DNA from: Bacteroidota bacterium
Lineage (GTDB): Bacteria; Bacteroidota; Bacteroidia; Flavobacteriales; Flavobacteriaceae
Assembly: GCA_024278565.1 (NCBI GenBank)
Contig: JAJRSY010000135.1
Span: forward strand, 1-5,632
Reading direction: 5' to 3'
Length of the DNA stretch: 5,632 nt
In this document: piece after piece, positions 1-5,582 of the stretch
Layout of the letters: each line of letters starts with the position of its first letter
Position numbering within the stretch: position 1 is the stretch's first letter
Program-made: the position numbers and the translations under genes
The notes under the pieces: model-generated
Database searches by the model: none
What the model saw: only the letters and a program-made list of their open reading frames with translations
What the model was told of the DNA's origin: nothing

Positions 1-548
1 ACATTTATTCCTTTGTGTCCTTTTTCTTTATAGGTTTGGGCGATGACCAAATACATTTCTGCAGAACTGCCATTGGTGATCCAGTTTTTGGTGCCATTTA
101 AAATATAGTGATCCCCTTTATCAATGGCTGTTGTTTTTTGTGAAGTGGCATCGCTTCCCGCTTCTGGTTCAGATAAACAAAAAGCACCTAAAATGTCTCC
201 TGATGCCAATCGCCCCAAGTATTTCTGTTTTTGATCTTCAGAGCCATAGGCTTCCAATCCCCAGCACACCAAAGAATTGTTTACCGATACTACCACTGAT
301 GCCGAAGCATCTATTTTTGAAAGTTCTTCCATGGCAATGACATAAGAGAGGGTATCCATTCCACTGCCATTGTATTTTGGGTCTACCATCATCCCCAGAA
401 ACCCCAGATCACCTAATTTTTTTATTTGTTCAATAGGAAACCGCTGTTCCTCATCTCGCTCGATTACCTCTGGCAACAGTTCGTTCTGTGCGAAATCACG
501 GGCGGCTTGTTGTATCATTAAATGCTCTTCCGATAATGAAAAATCCAT
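1..548 (-). CDS. Acyl-CoA dehydrogenase, N-terminal part (cut by left window edge)
   Basis: This is a flavin-dependent acyl-CoA dehydrogenase, which introduces the alpha-beta double bond into acyl-CoA substrates and passes electrons to electron-transfer flavoprotein in the cytoplasm. Reading the minus strand from the ATG at 548-546 gives 182 uninterrupted residues, starting MDFSLSEEHL. About half of the usual 380-residue protein is present. Residues 5-117 fit the all-helical N-terminal domain (QAARDFAQNELLP, EELSKIDASAS). Residues 124-136, CLSEPEAGSDATS, match the acyl-CoA dehydrogenase signature 1 at the FAD/substrate site, and WITNG (156-160) is the following conserved flavin-contact motif. 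The catalytic glutamate lies in the missing C-terminal part, so substrate class (short-chain, butyryl- or isovaleryl-type) cannot be decided. The gene is divergent from nhaD and has its own -7 element about 26 bases upstream of the start. Family assignment is secure; the specific substrate is not. Confidence 0.95.
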   Translation of the reverse strand, partial: MDFSLSEEHLMIQQAARDFAQNELLPEVIERDEEQRFPIEQIKKLGDLGFLGMMVDPKYNGSGMDTLSYVIAMEELSKIDASASVVVSVNNSLVCWGLEAYGSEDQKQKYLGRLASGDILGAFCLSEPEAGSDATSQKTTAIDKGDHYILNGTKNWITNGSSAEMYLVIAQTYKEKGHKGIN

Positions 549-574
549 ACCTGTCGTTATTAAATTTGTTTTTA

Positions 575-582
575 CAAAGATA
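575..582 (-). promoter_or_regulatory. Bacteroidota -7 promoter element for the acyl-CoA dehydrogenase gene
   Basis: The minus strand reads TATCTTTG here, an exact match to the Bacteroidota TAnnTTTG -7 consensus, 26 bases upstream of the acyl-CoA dehydrogenase ATG. This would leave a short 5' leader of about 20 nt. The -33 region about 17-21 bases further upstream (around 600-606) has no clear TTG/TTTG match, so the promoter may be weak or helped by an activator. Two TTTCGAA boxes lie immediately beyond it. Confidence 0.55.
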
Positions 583-608
583 CGGGTATGTTATATAAAC
601 AGAAGTAA

Positions 609-626
609 TTTCGAAGTGTTTTCGAA
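609..626. repeat. Tandem pair of TTTCGAA boxes spaced one helical turn apart
   Basis: The heptamer TTTCGAA occurs at 609-615 and again at 620-626, with an 11-bp start-to-start distance. Each copy contains the palindrome TTCGAA. Two palindromic boxes on the same face of the helix, placed just upstream of the expected -33 region of the acyl-CoA dehydrogenase promoter and about 50 bp upstream of the nhaD -7 element, resemble an operator for a dimeric regulator. The regulator is unknown, and chance in A/T-rich DNA remains possible. Confidence 0.3.
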
Positions 627-672
627 CCTTGGATATGGTGTGAAAAAAAGTAGGATGGCGTTCTATTTTTTT

Positions 673-680
673 TATATTTG
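673..680 (+). promoter_or_regulatory. Candidate -7 element for nhaD
   Basis: TATATTTG matches the Bacteroidota TAnnTTTG -7 consensus exactly. It lies 209 bases upstream of the nhaD ATG, so transcription starting just after it would give a leader of about 200 nt. No good TTG/TTTG -33 element is visible at the usual spacing (about 650-655 reads A/G-rich). No better full-consensus element was seen between 681 and 889. Confidence 0.45.
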
Positions 681-761
681 TTGCAGTATTTTTTTTTCAA
701 ACCGAAAAACAGAAATGTTCATTTAGATGCATTGACCTTAGTCGTTGTCTTGCGATTGAAG

Positions 762-812
762 ATGAATCGGTATTTAAAGATACCATATACTGCATTGGCA
801 AGGCATTTTTGA
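762..812 (+). other. 16-codon mini-ORF in the nhaD leader
   Basis: ATG at 762 opens a frame of 16 codons (MNRYLKIPYTALARHF) that stops with TGA at 810-812, 77 bases before the nhaD start. One arm of the inverted repeat (773-782) lies inside it, and the other (814-823) begins one base after its stop codon. This geometry would allow translation of the small frame to disturb the stem. There is no strong ribosome-binding site and no evidence that it is translated, so it may well be a chance frame. Confidence 0.15.
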
Positions 813-823
813 ATATCTTTAAA
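773..823 (+). repeat. 10-bp perfect inverted repeat in the nhaD leader
   Basis: TTTAAAGATA at 773-782 is the exact reverse complement of TATCTTTAAA at 814-823, with a 31-nt spacer. In the nhaD leader RNA this could form a ten-pair but A/U-rich stem. Alternatively it is a DNA-level dyad. There is no following U-run, so it is not an intrinsic terminator. Confidence 0.35.
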
Positions 824-889
824 CGGAATTTACCAGAACCGGCTCGGATTTGAAATAGCCTTGAACCATAAAAATAAAACCAATCGAAT

Positions 890-2227
890 ATGGAGACCAT
901 TATCATTATTGTATTTCTCGTAGGATACCTTGCGATTACCCTAGAACACAATCTTAAAATAGATAAGTTGATACCGGCTTTGGCGATGATGGCCATTTTA
1001 TGGGCGATTATAGCCTTGGCCCATATGGATGTTTTTGAGGTCAATACAGAGCTCAGGCAGTTGGAGCCCACACATATTGAGGAAATCTTATTGCACCATT
1101 TGGGCAAGACGGCAGAAATACTGTTCTTTCTTTTGGGGGCGATGACCATAGTTGAGATTATAGACTATTTTGATGGCTTTGTAACCATCAAGCGGTTTAT
1201 AAAGACCAAGAGCAAGCGCAAGTTGTTGTGGCTTTTTTCGATTTTTGCATTTATTCTTTCTGCGATAATCGATAACCTGACCGCCACCATTGTTTTGATA
1301 ACCATTTTACAGAAGGTAATCAAAGACAGGGAGACAAGATTGTGGTTTGCCGGTATGATCATCATAACCGCAAATGCTGGGGGTGCTTGGTCACCAATCG
1401 GTGATGTGACGACCACGATGTTATGGATAGCCAATAAGGTTTCGGCCATGGAGTTGGTGAAACACGTTCTGGTGCCATCTATTGTCTGTATGGTAGTGCC
1501 GGTTCTGTTTGCAAGCAGGTTCAAGGCTTTTAAAGGTGATTTGGATATTGATGTTAACGCCCCTGAAGAGACAAGTTCAAAATTCAGTGCAACCATGCTG
1601 TATTTGGGTCTGGGGGCAATAATATTCGTTCCTTTTTTCAAGACAGTGACCCATCTGCCCCCTTATGTTGGTATGATGTTGTCTTTGGCTCTGGTAGCCA
1701 CTTTTGCGGAGATTTATAGTAGCTCTAAGTTCAGTATTTCAAATGTTCATGGTGAAGATCATGATACCGTGGGTCACCATAGCCCGGTTCATCATTCGTT
1801 GTCGAAGATCGAGCTGCCAAGTATATTGTTCTTTCTAGGTATTTTATTGGCAGTTGGAGCGTTGGAATCATTGGGCTACCTCTTCAATTATGCAGGTAGT
1901 TTGAATGCCGCCATACCAAATACCGATATTGTGGTGATGTTGTTCGGTGTAGGCTCTGCCATTATTGACAATGTGCCTTTGGTCGCAGCTAGTATAGGAA
2001 TGTTCTCCGAAGATATGGATAACCCGTTATGGCATTTCTTAGCCTATTCGGCAGGTACGGGAGGCAGTATGCTTATTATTGGATCCGCCGCAGGCGTAGT
2101 GGCCATGGGTATGGAGAAGATAGATTTCTTCTGGTACCTTAAGAATATAGCATGGTTGGCGGTAATCGGATTCGTATCGGGAGCGGTAGTCTTCATTTTT
2201 ATGCGTGATTTTGTATTGTACACATAA
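890..2227 (+). CDS. nhaD: NhaD-type Na+/H+ antiporter
   Basis: This is an inner-membrane sodium/proton antiporter of the NhaD family (ion transporter superfamily), which exports Na+ (often Li+) in exchange for H+ and is common in marine and halotolerant bacteria. The 445-residue length is normal for the family. Repeated hydrophobic segments run along the whole protein. Conserved family stretches are IDNLTAT (127-133), ANAGGAWSPIGDVTT (161-175), IDNVPLV (359-365) and GTGGSMLIIGSAAG (389-402). The paired IDN motifs with their acidic residues fall in the two inverted halves expected to carry the ion site. A loop at 287-302 is histidine-rich. The ATG at 890 is the first start after an in-frame stop at 875, and no clear Shine-Dalgarno sequence precedes it. 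The likely promoter is far upstream, leaving a long leader. exbB follows after 31 nt with no visible terminator, so read-through is likely. Confidence 0.93.
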   Translation: METIIIIVFLVGYLAITLEHNLKIDKLIPALAMMAILWAIIALAHMDVFEVNTELRQLEPTHIEEILLHHLGKTAEILFFLLGAMTIVEIIDYFDGFVTIKRFIKTKSKRKLLWLFSIFAFILSAIIDNLTATIVLITILQKVIKDRETRLWFAGMIIITANAGGAWSPIGDVTTTMLWIANKVSAMELVKHVLVPSIVCMVVPVLFASRFKAFKGDLDIDVNAPEETSSKFSATMLYLGLGAIIFVPFFKTVTHLPPYVGMMLSLALVATFAEIYSSSKFSISNVHGEDHDTVGHHSPVHHSLSKIELPSILFFLGILLAVGALESLGYLFNYAGSLNAAIPNTDIVVMLFGVGSAIIDNVPLVAASIGMFSEDMDNPLWHFLAYSAGTGGSMLIIGSAAGVVAMGMEKIDFFWYLKNIAWLAVIGFVSGAVVFIFMRDFVLYT

Positions 2228-2258
2228 TTTAATAGATAAACCACCGTTATAAGGGCAA

Positions 2259-2972
2259 ATGTTAATACTAAAGAATTCTATGTTATTATTTCAAGACCTT
2301 GCACAAGACCCAGAAATGGGGGAAGTTTTATCAGAGGAAAAAACACTTTCGGTAATTGATTTGATATTTAATGGGGGTACGGGCAGTATTCTTGTTATTT
2401 CAGTACTGTTCATTATGCTATTTGTTGCACTCTACATTTATTTTGAGCGCATTTTTGCCATCAAGGCGGCCTCTAAAATCGATAGCAATTTTATGAACCA
2501 GATAAGAGATCACATAACCAGTGGTAAATTGGATGCCGCTAAAATGTTGTGTGCCCAGACCGATTCACCAGTTGCCCGACTGACGGCAAAAGGTGTTTCA
2601 CGTATTGGCAAGCCTCTAGACGATATCAATACAGCCATTGAAAATGCCGGTACTTTAGAGGTTTATAAATTGGAAAAAAACGTGAGTGTTTTGGCAACTG
2701 TGGCCGGTGCCGCACCAATGATTGGGTTCTTAGGAACCGTAATTGGTATGATTTTGGCATTTCATGAAATGGCAATTAGTGGTGGACAAGCAGAAATGGG
2801 GTCCTTGGCATCAGGTATTTATACTGCCATGACCACAACCGTAGCAGGTCTTATCGTAGGTATCATCGCATATATCGGTTACAACCATTTGGTGAACAGA
2901 ACCGATAAGGTAGTACATAAAATGGAAGCTAATGCGGTAGATTTCTTAGATCTATTGAACGAACCACTATAA
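2259..2972 (+). CDS. exbB: ExbB/TolQ/MotA-family proton channel subunit
   Basis: This is an inner-membrane subunit of the ExbB-ExbD proton channel, which uses the proton motive force to drive a TonB-type transducer. From the ATG at 2259 the protein has 237 residues. Three membrane segments are visible at about 43-62, 143-168 and 187-209, with a cytoplasmic stretch between the first and second, as in ExbB/TolQ. The conserved channel stretches are AGAAPMIGFLGTVIGM (149-164) and TAMTTTVAGLIVGI (189-202). Thr160 and Thr194 appear equivalent to the two pore threonines of E. coli ExbB. A second in-frame ATG at 2280 gives a 230-residue form beginning MLLFQDLAQ, which looks closer to relatives known from Bacteroidota. 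The first ATG has AAGGG only 3 bases upstream, too close to be a good ribosome site, so the start is uncertain. exbD begins 9 nt after the stop. Confidence 0.93.
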   Translation: MLILKNSMLLFQDLAQDPEMGEVLSEEKTLSVIDLIFNGGTGSILVISVLFIMLFVALYIYFERIFAIKAASKIDSNFMNQIRDHITSGKLDAAKMLCAQTDSPVARLTAKGVSRIGKPLDDINTAIENAGTLEVYKLEKNVSVLATVAGAAPMIGFLGTVIGMILAFHEMAISGGQAEMGSLASGIYTAMTTTVAGLIVGIIAYIGYNHLVNRTDKVVHKMEANAVDFLDLLNEPL

Positions 2973-2981
2973 CAATCGACT

Positions 2982-3368
2982 ATGAAGTTGAAAGGAAGAA
3001 ATAAAGTGAGTCCTGACTTTAGCATGTCCTCAATGGCAGATATTGTTTTTTTGTTGTTGATATTCTTCATGTTAACGTCGAACTCGCCCAATGCGCTAGA
3101 TCTGCTTTTGCCAAAGGCCAAGGGAAAATCCACCAACACACAAAATGTATCTGTGAGCATCGATAAGGACCTACAGTATTTTGTAAACAAAGAGCGCATA
3201 AACGGGGAATATTTGGAAATTGAATTAAAAAAGGCACTTGAAGGGCAAGATAAACCTACGATTATTCTAAGGGCAGAAGAAAGCGTCGCCATCAAAGAAG
3301 CGGTGAACGTTATGGATATTGCCAACAAGAACAGTTATAAGGTTATTTTGGCCGTGCGACCTAACTAA
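2982..3368 (+). CDS. exbD: ExbD/TolR-family biopolymer transport protein
   Basis: This is the ExbD/TolR-type partner of the preceding ExbB. It is a small protein with a short cytoplasmic N-terminus, one membrane helix and a periplasmic domain. Its 128 residues fit the family (usually about 130-150). The N-terminal signature is clear: PDFSMSSMADIVFLLLIFFM at 11-30, with Asp20 at the head of the helix. This is the place of the protonatable aspartate (Asp25 of E. coli ExbD) essential for proton flow. The periplasmic part (about 36-128) ends in the typical alternating pattern, with TIILRAEESV near 93-102 and YKVILAV near 119-125. It lies 9 nt after exbB and 3 nt before the tonB-like gene, so the three are almost certainly co-translated. 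Many Bacteroidota clusters have two exbD copies; only one is present here. Confidence 0.93.
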   Translation: MKLKGRNKVSPDFSMSSMADIVFLLLIFFMLTSNSPNALDLLLPKAKGKSTNTQNVSVSIDKDLQYFVNKERINGEYLEIELKKALEGQDKPTIILRAEESVAIKEAVNVMDIANKNSYKVILAVRPN

Positions 3369-3371
3369 AGT

Positions 3372-4310
3372 ATGTCGTTTTTAGACACGAGACACAAGAA
3401 AAAATCTTTTACACTTACAACATTACTACTAAGTGTACTGTTGCTTATATTGTTCTATATAGGCCTTACCTACATGGATCCACCTATCGAAAACGGAATC
3501 TCGGTCAATTTCGGCACCACTGATTTTGGCAGTGGCAACGTTCAACCAAAAGAAAAAATCAGGTCTGAACCTTTAGATGTCCCACCCGTTGAACCCAGCA
3601 AACAAGAAGAGGCCGTAGAAGAGGTTCAGGAAGAAGAAGTGCCCGAGGAGGTCGTGCCCCAAGAGAAACCAGCTGAGAAGGTATTGACCCAAGAAAGCGA
3701 GGAGTCGATCAAGATAAAACAGGCCAAAGATGCCAAACGCAAGGCTGATGATGCTGCAAAGGAAACCAAAAGAAAATCGGATAATGCCAAAAAGCGGGCA
3801 AAGGCCAAAGCTAATAAAATAGCCCGTGAAAAAAAGCAGGCCGAAGATAAGGCACGAAAAGAGCAGGAGGCCAAAAAAAGAAAGTTGGATGAGCTGATGG
3901 GCGGACTCAATAAGTCAGACGGAACAGCATCTGGATCAGAGGGTGATGATAATAGGTCTGGTGATAAGGGGCGGCCTGATGGTGACCCGTATGCGACAAG
4001 TTATTACGGCAGCCCAGGGTCGGGCAGTGGCGGTACCGGAGGTTTTGGTCTGAACGGTAGGTCTTTGGTGGGCAAAGGCAAAGTAACCCAAGAATGTAAC
4101 CAGGCCGGCAGGGTAGTGGTCAAGATCATTGTTGATAAGAACGGAAAGGTTATCAGTGCCACACCTGGGGTAAAGGGTACAACGAACAACAGCCCCTGTC
4201 TATTGGAACCGGCACGAAAAACGGCTTTCAAGCACAAATGGAACTTGGATTCCAACGCACCAAGCCAACAAGTAGGTTTTGTGGTCGTCAATTTTAAACT
4301 CGGCGAGTAA
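3372..4310 (+). CDS. tonB: TonB-like energy transducer with a TolA-like coiled-coil rod
   Basis: This periplasm-spanning protein would carry energy from ExbB-ExbD to TonB-dependent outer-membrane transporters. Of its 312 residues, 1-12 are a basic cytoplasmic tail and about 13-34 form one membrane anchor (LTTLLLSVLLLILFYIGL). Residues 68-105 are Pro/Glu-rich, and 112-176 are a Lys/Ala/Glu-rich helix with an 11-residue repeat (KRKADDAAKET at 122-132, KRKSDNAKKRA at 133-143). Residues 181-228 are a Gly/Ser-rich linker, and 229-312 form a compact C-terminal domain. The C-terminal pattern GRVVVKIIVDKNGKVISATP (246-265) and the final strand VGFVVVNFKL (301-310) are typical of Bacteroidota TonB C-terminal domains. 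Two cysteines, Cys242 and Cys276, could form a disulfide. The long helical rod resembles TolA more than classical Pro-rich TonB, so a Tol-like envelope role is possible. Family placement is good; the exact partners are unknown. Confidence 0.85.
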   Translation: MSFLDTRHKKKSFTLTTLLLSVLLLILFYIGLTYMDPPIENGISVNFGTTDFGSGNVQPKEKIRSEPLDVPPVEPSKQEEAVEEVQEEEVPEEVVPQEKPAEKVLTQESEESIKIKQAKDAKRKADDAAKETKRKSDNAKKRAKAKANKIAREKKQAEDKARKEQEAKKRKLDELMGGLNKSDGTASGSEGDDNRSGDKGRPDGDPYATSYYGSPGSGSGGTGGFGLNGRSLVGKGKVTQECNQAGRVVVKIIVDKNGKVISATPGVKGTTNNSPCLLEPARKTAFKHKWNLDSNAPSQQVGFVVVNFKLGE

Positions 4311-5522
4311 GTGACCTACGAGCAAACCTTGAAGTGGATGTTCGCCCAGCTTCCGATGTACCAACAAAAGGGAAAAAAAGCCTTCAATGCCAAACTTGAT
4401 ACAATCACCAAGTTTGTTGAGCACTTAAACCATCCTGAAAAAAAATTCAAGAGCATACATGTTGGTGGCACCAACGGAAAAGGATCTAGTAGCCATATGT
4501 TGGCCTCGATCCTGCAAGAGGCAGGGTATAGGGTAGGCCTTTATACGTCACCACATTTTAAGGATTTTCGCGAACGGATTAGAATAAACGGGAAGCAGGT
4601 CAGTAAAGAATTTGTCATTGGTTTTACCGGTCTGAACAAATCATTTATTGAAGAACACAAACTGTCCTTTTTTGAATTGACCGTGGGTATGGCCTTTGAT
4701 TATTTTGCGAAGGAAAAAGTAGATATCGCTATCATTGAGGTAGGTTTGGGTGGGCGGCTCGATTCGACCAATATCATCGTGCCCGAGGTTTCTTTGATTA
4801 CCAACATAGGTCTTGACCATACCGATATGTTGGGTGATACCTTGAAAAAAATCGCCTTTGAAAAAGCGGGTATCATAAAAAAAGAGGTTTCCGTGATCGT
4901 TAGTGAATATCAAGAGGAAATTGCCAAAGTGTTCGAGACGGTGGCCAAAGCAAAGAACTCACAACTCATATTTGGTGATAAAACCATAACTGAAAACTAT
5001 AAAACCGCCCTTTTGGGCAAGTATCAATTAAAAAATGTAAAGGGTGTTGTGGCCACCTTAAATGAACTTCATGATTTTGTTGTTTCGGAGAGCCATATCA
5101 ATATCGGATTACAAAATGTGGTCGACAGTACGGGCTTGATCGGGAGGTGGCAAATCTTGGGGACCAACCCCAAAATAGTTTGTGATACTGCCCATAACAA
5201 AGAAGGACTTGAACTGGTATTAGAACAGGTGCTACGGGAGAGCTACGATACTTTGCATATTGTTCTGGGCTTTGTGAAAGGTAAAAACCTAGAGGCCGTA
5301 CTGCCGCTCTTTCCAAAAAATGCCATCTATTATTTTTGCAGACCTAATATACAAAGAGGTTTGGGTGTTGGGGCATTAAAGGATAGTGCAACGGATTTTG
5401 GATTAGGTGGATCGGTGTATTCTTCGGTTGAAAACGCCTTAAAAGGGGCAAAGGAAGCGTCCTCTACATCTGACTTTATCTTTGTGGGCGGAAGCAATTT
5501 TGTGGTGGCCGAGGTGGTGTGA
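4311..5522 (+). CDS. folC: Folylpolyglutamate synthase / dihydrofolate synthase
   Basis: This cytoplasmic Mur-ligase-family enzyme adds glutamate to folates in an ATP-dependent reaction, often also making dihydrofolate from dihydropteroate. The protein has 403 residues, slightly short but within family range. The ATP-binding loop IHVGGTNGKGS (49-59) matches the FolC signature. IEVGLGGRLDSTN (142-154), ITNIGLDHTDMLG (163-175) and FEKAGIIK (183-190, whose Lys185 is likely the carbamylated lysine) follow in the expected order. The C-terminal ligand domain shows CDTAHN (291-296) and ends with GSNFVVAEVV (394-403), the usual FolC tail. The start is GTG at 4311, directly abutting the tonB stop codon TAA (4308-4310). 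The N-terminal stretch it gives, MTYEQTLKWMFAQLPMYQ, is the conserved family beginning, so later ATG codons at 4338 and 4356 are rejected. This arrangement implies translational coupling to tonB. Whether both activities are present cannot be read from motifs alone. Confidence 0.95.
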   Translation: MTYEQTLKWMFAQLPMYQQKGKKAFNAKLDTITKFVEHLNHPEKKFKSIHVGGTNGKGSSSHMLASILQEAGYRVGLYTSPHFKDFRERIRINGKQVSKEFVIGFTGLNKSFIEEHKLSFFELTVGMAFDYFAKEKVDIAIIEVGLGGRLDSTNIIVPEVSLITNIGLDHTDMLGDTLKKIAFEKAGIIKKEVSVIVSEYQEEIAKVFETVAKAKNSQLIFGDKTITENYKTALLGKYQLKNVKGVVATLNELHDFVVSESHINIGLQNVVDSTGLIGRWQILGTNPKIVCDTAHNKEGLELVLEQVLRESYDTLHIVLGFVKGKNLEAVLPLFPKNAIYYFCRPNIQRGLGVGALKDSATDFGLGGSVYSSVENALKGAKEASSTSDFIFVGGSNFVVAEVV

Positions 5523-5534
5523 TCTTTTCTGATG

Positions 5535-5554
5535 TTTTCTTTTGCCAAAGAAAA
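5535..5554. terminator. A/T-rich hairpin after folC, possible weak terminator
   Basis: TTTTCTTT (5535-5542) pairs perfectly with AAAGAAAA (5547-5554) around a TGCC loop, 12 bases after the folC stop codon. The stem is eight pairs but has only one C-G pair, and no U-run follows on the plus strand. It could be a weak terminator, or simply a dyad overlapping the -33 region of the next promoter (5541-5544). Confidence is low. Confidence 0.3.
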
Positions 5555-5570
5555 AACTATTCTATATTTG
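5541..5570 (+). promoter_or_regulatory. Strong Bacteroidota promoter (TTTG ... TATATTTG)
   Basis: TTTG at 5541-5544 and TATATTTG at 5563-5570 are separated by 18 bases, close to the Bacteroidota -33/-7 layout (TTTG, about 19-21 bases, TAnnTTTG). The tRNA-like sequence begins 12 bases after the -7 element, the close spacing typical of stable-RNA promoters in this group. This is the best-matched promoter in the window. Confidence 0.65.
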
Positions 5571-5582
5571 TACTCCGTTTTA

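Larger units (their letters stand above)
549..889. other. Divergent intergenic region between acyl-CoA dehydrogenase and nhaD
   Basis: These 341 bases carry no convincing protein gene. The open frames crossing them on either strand show no recognisable family and are shadows of the flanking genes. The left third holds the minus-strand promoter and paired TTTCGAA boxes. The middle holds T-rich tracts and a plus-strand TATATTTG element. The right 200 bases look like a long nhaD leader containing very short start-stop frames at 715-726 and 727-735, a 16-codon mini-ORF at 762-812, and a 10-bp inverted repeat. No recognised riboswitch class could be assigned by eye. Confidence 0.7.

Noticed and set aside
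370..726. Plus-strand open frame of 118 codons antisense to the acyl-CoA dehydrogenase
   Set aside because: The minus strand there encodes a clear acyl-CoA dehydrogenase. The plus-strand product is low-complexity, Cys/Ser/Phe-rich and matches nothing recognisable.
769..784. Short hairpin GGTAT...ATACC in the nhaD leader
   Set aside because: It has only five pairs, mostly A-U, and competes with the longer 773-782/814-823 inverted repeat.
697..1149. Minus-strand open frame of 150 codons overlapping the start of nhaD
   Set aside because: It is a shadow of nhaD with no recognisable domain, and it overlaps both the long leader and the well-supported nhaD coding region.
3626..3910. Minus-strand open frames opposite tonB, exbD and folC
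   Set aside because: Composition mirrors the Lys/Glu/Ala-rich coding strand, no domain is recognisable, and all sit fully inside genes with strong family evidence.
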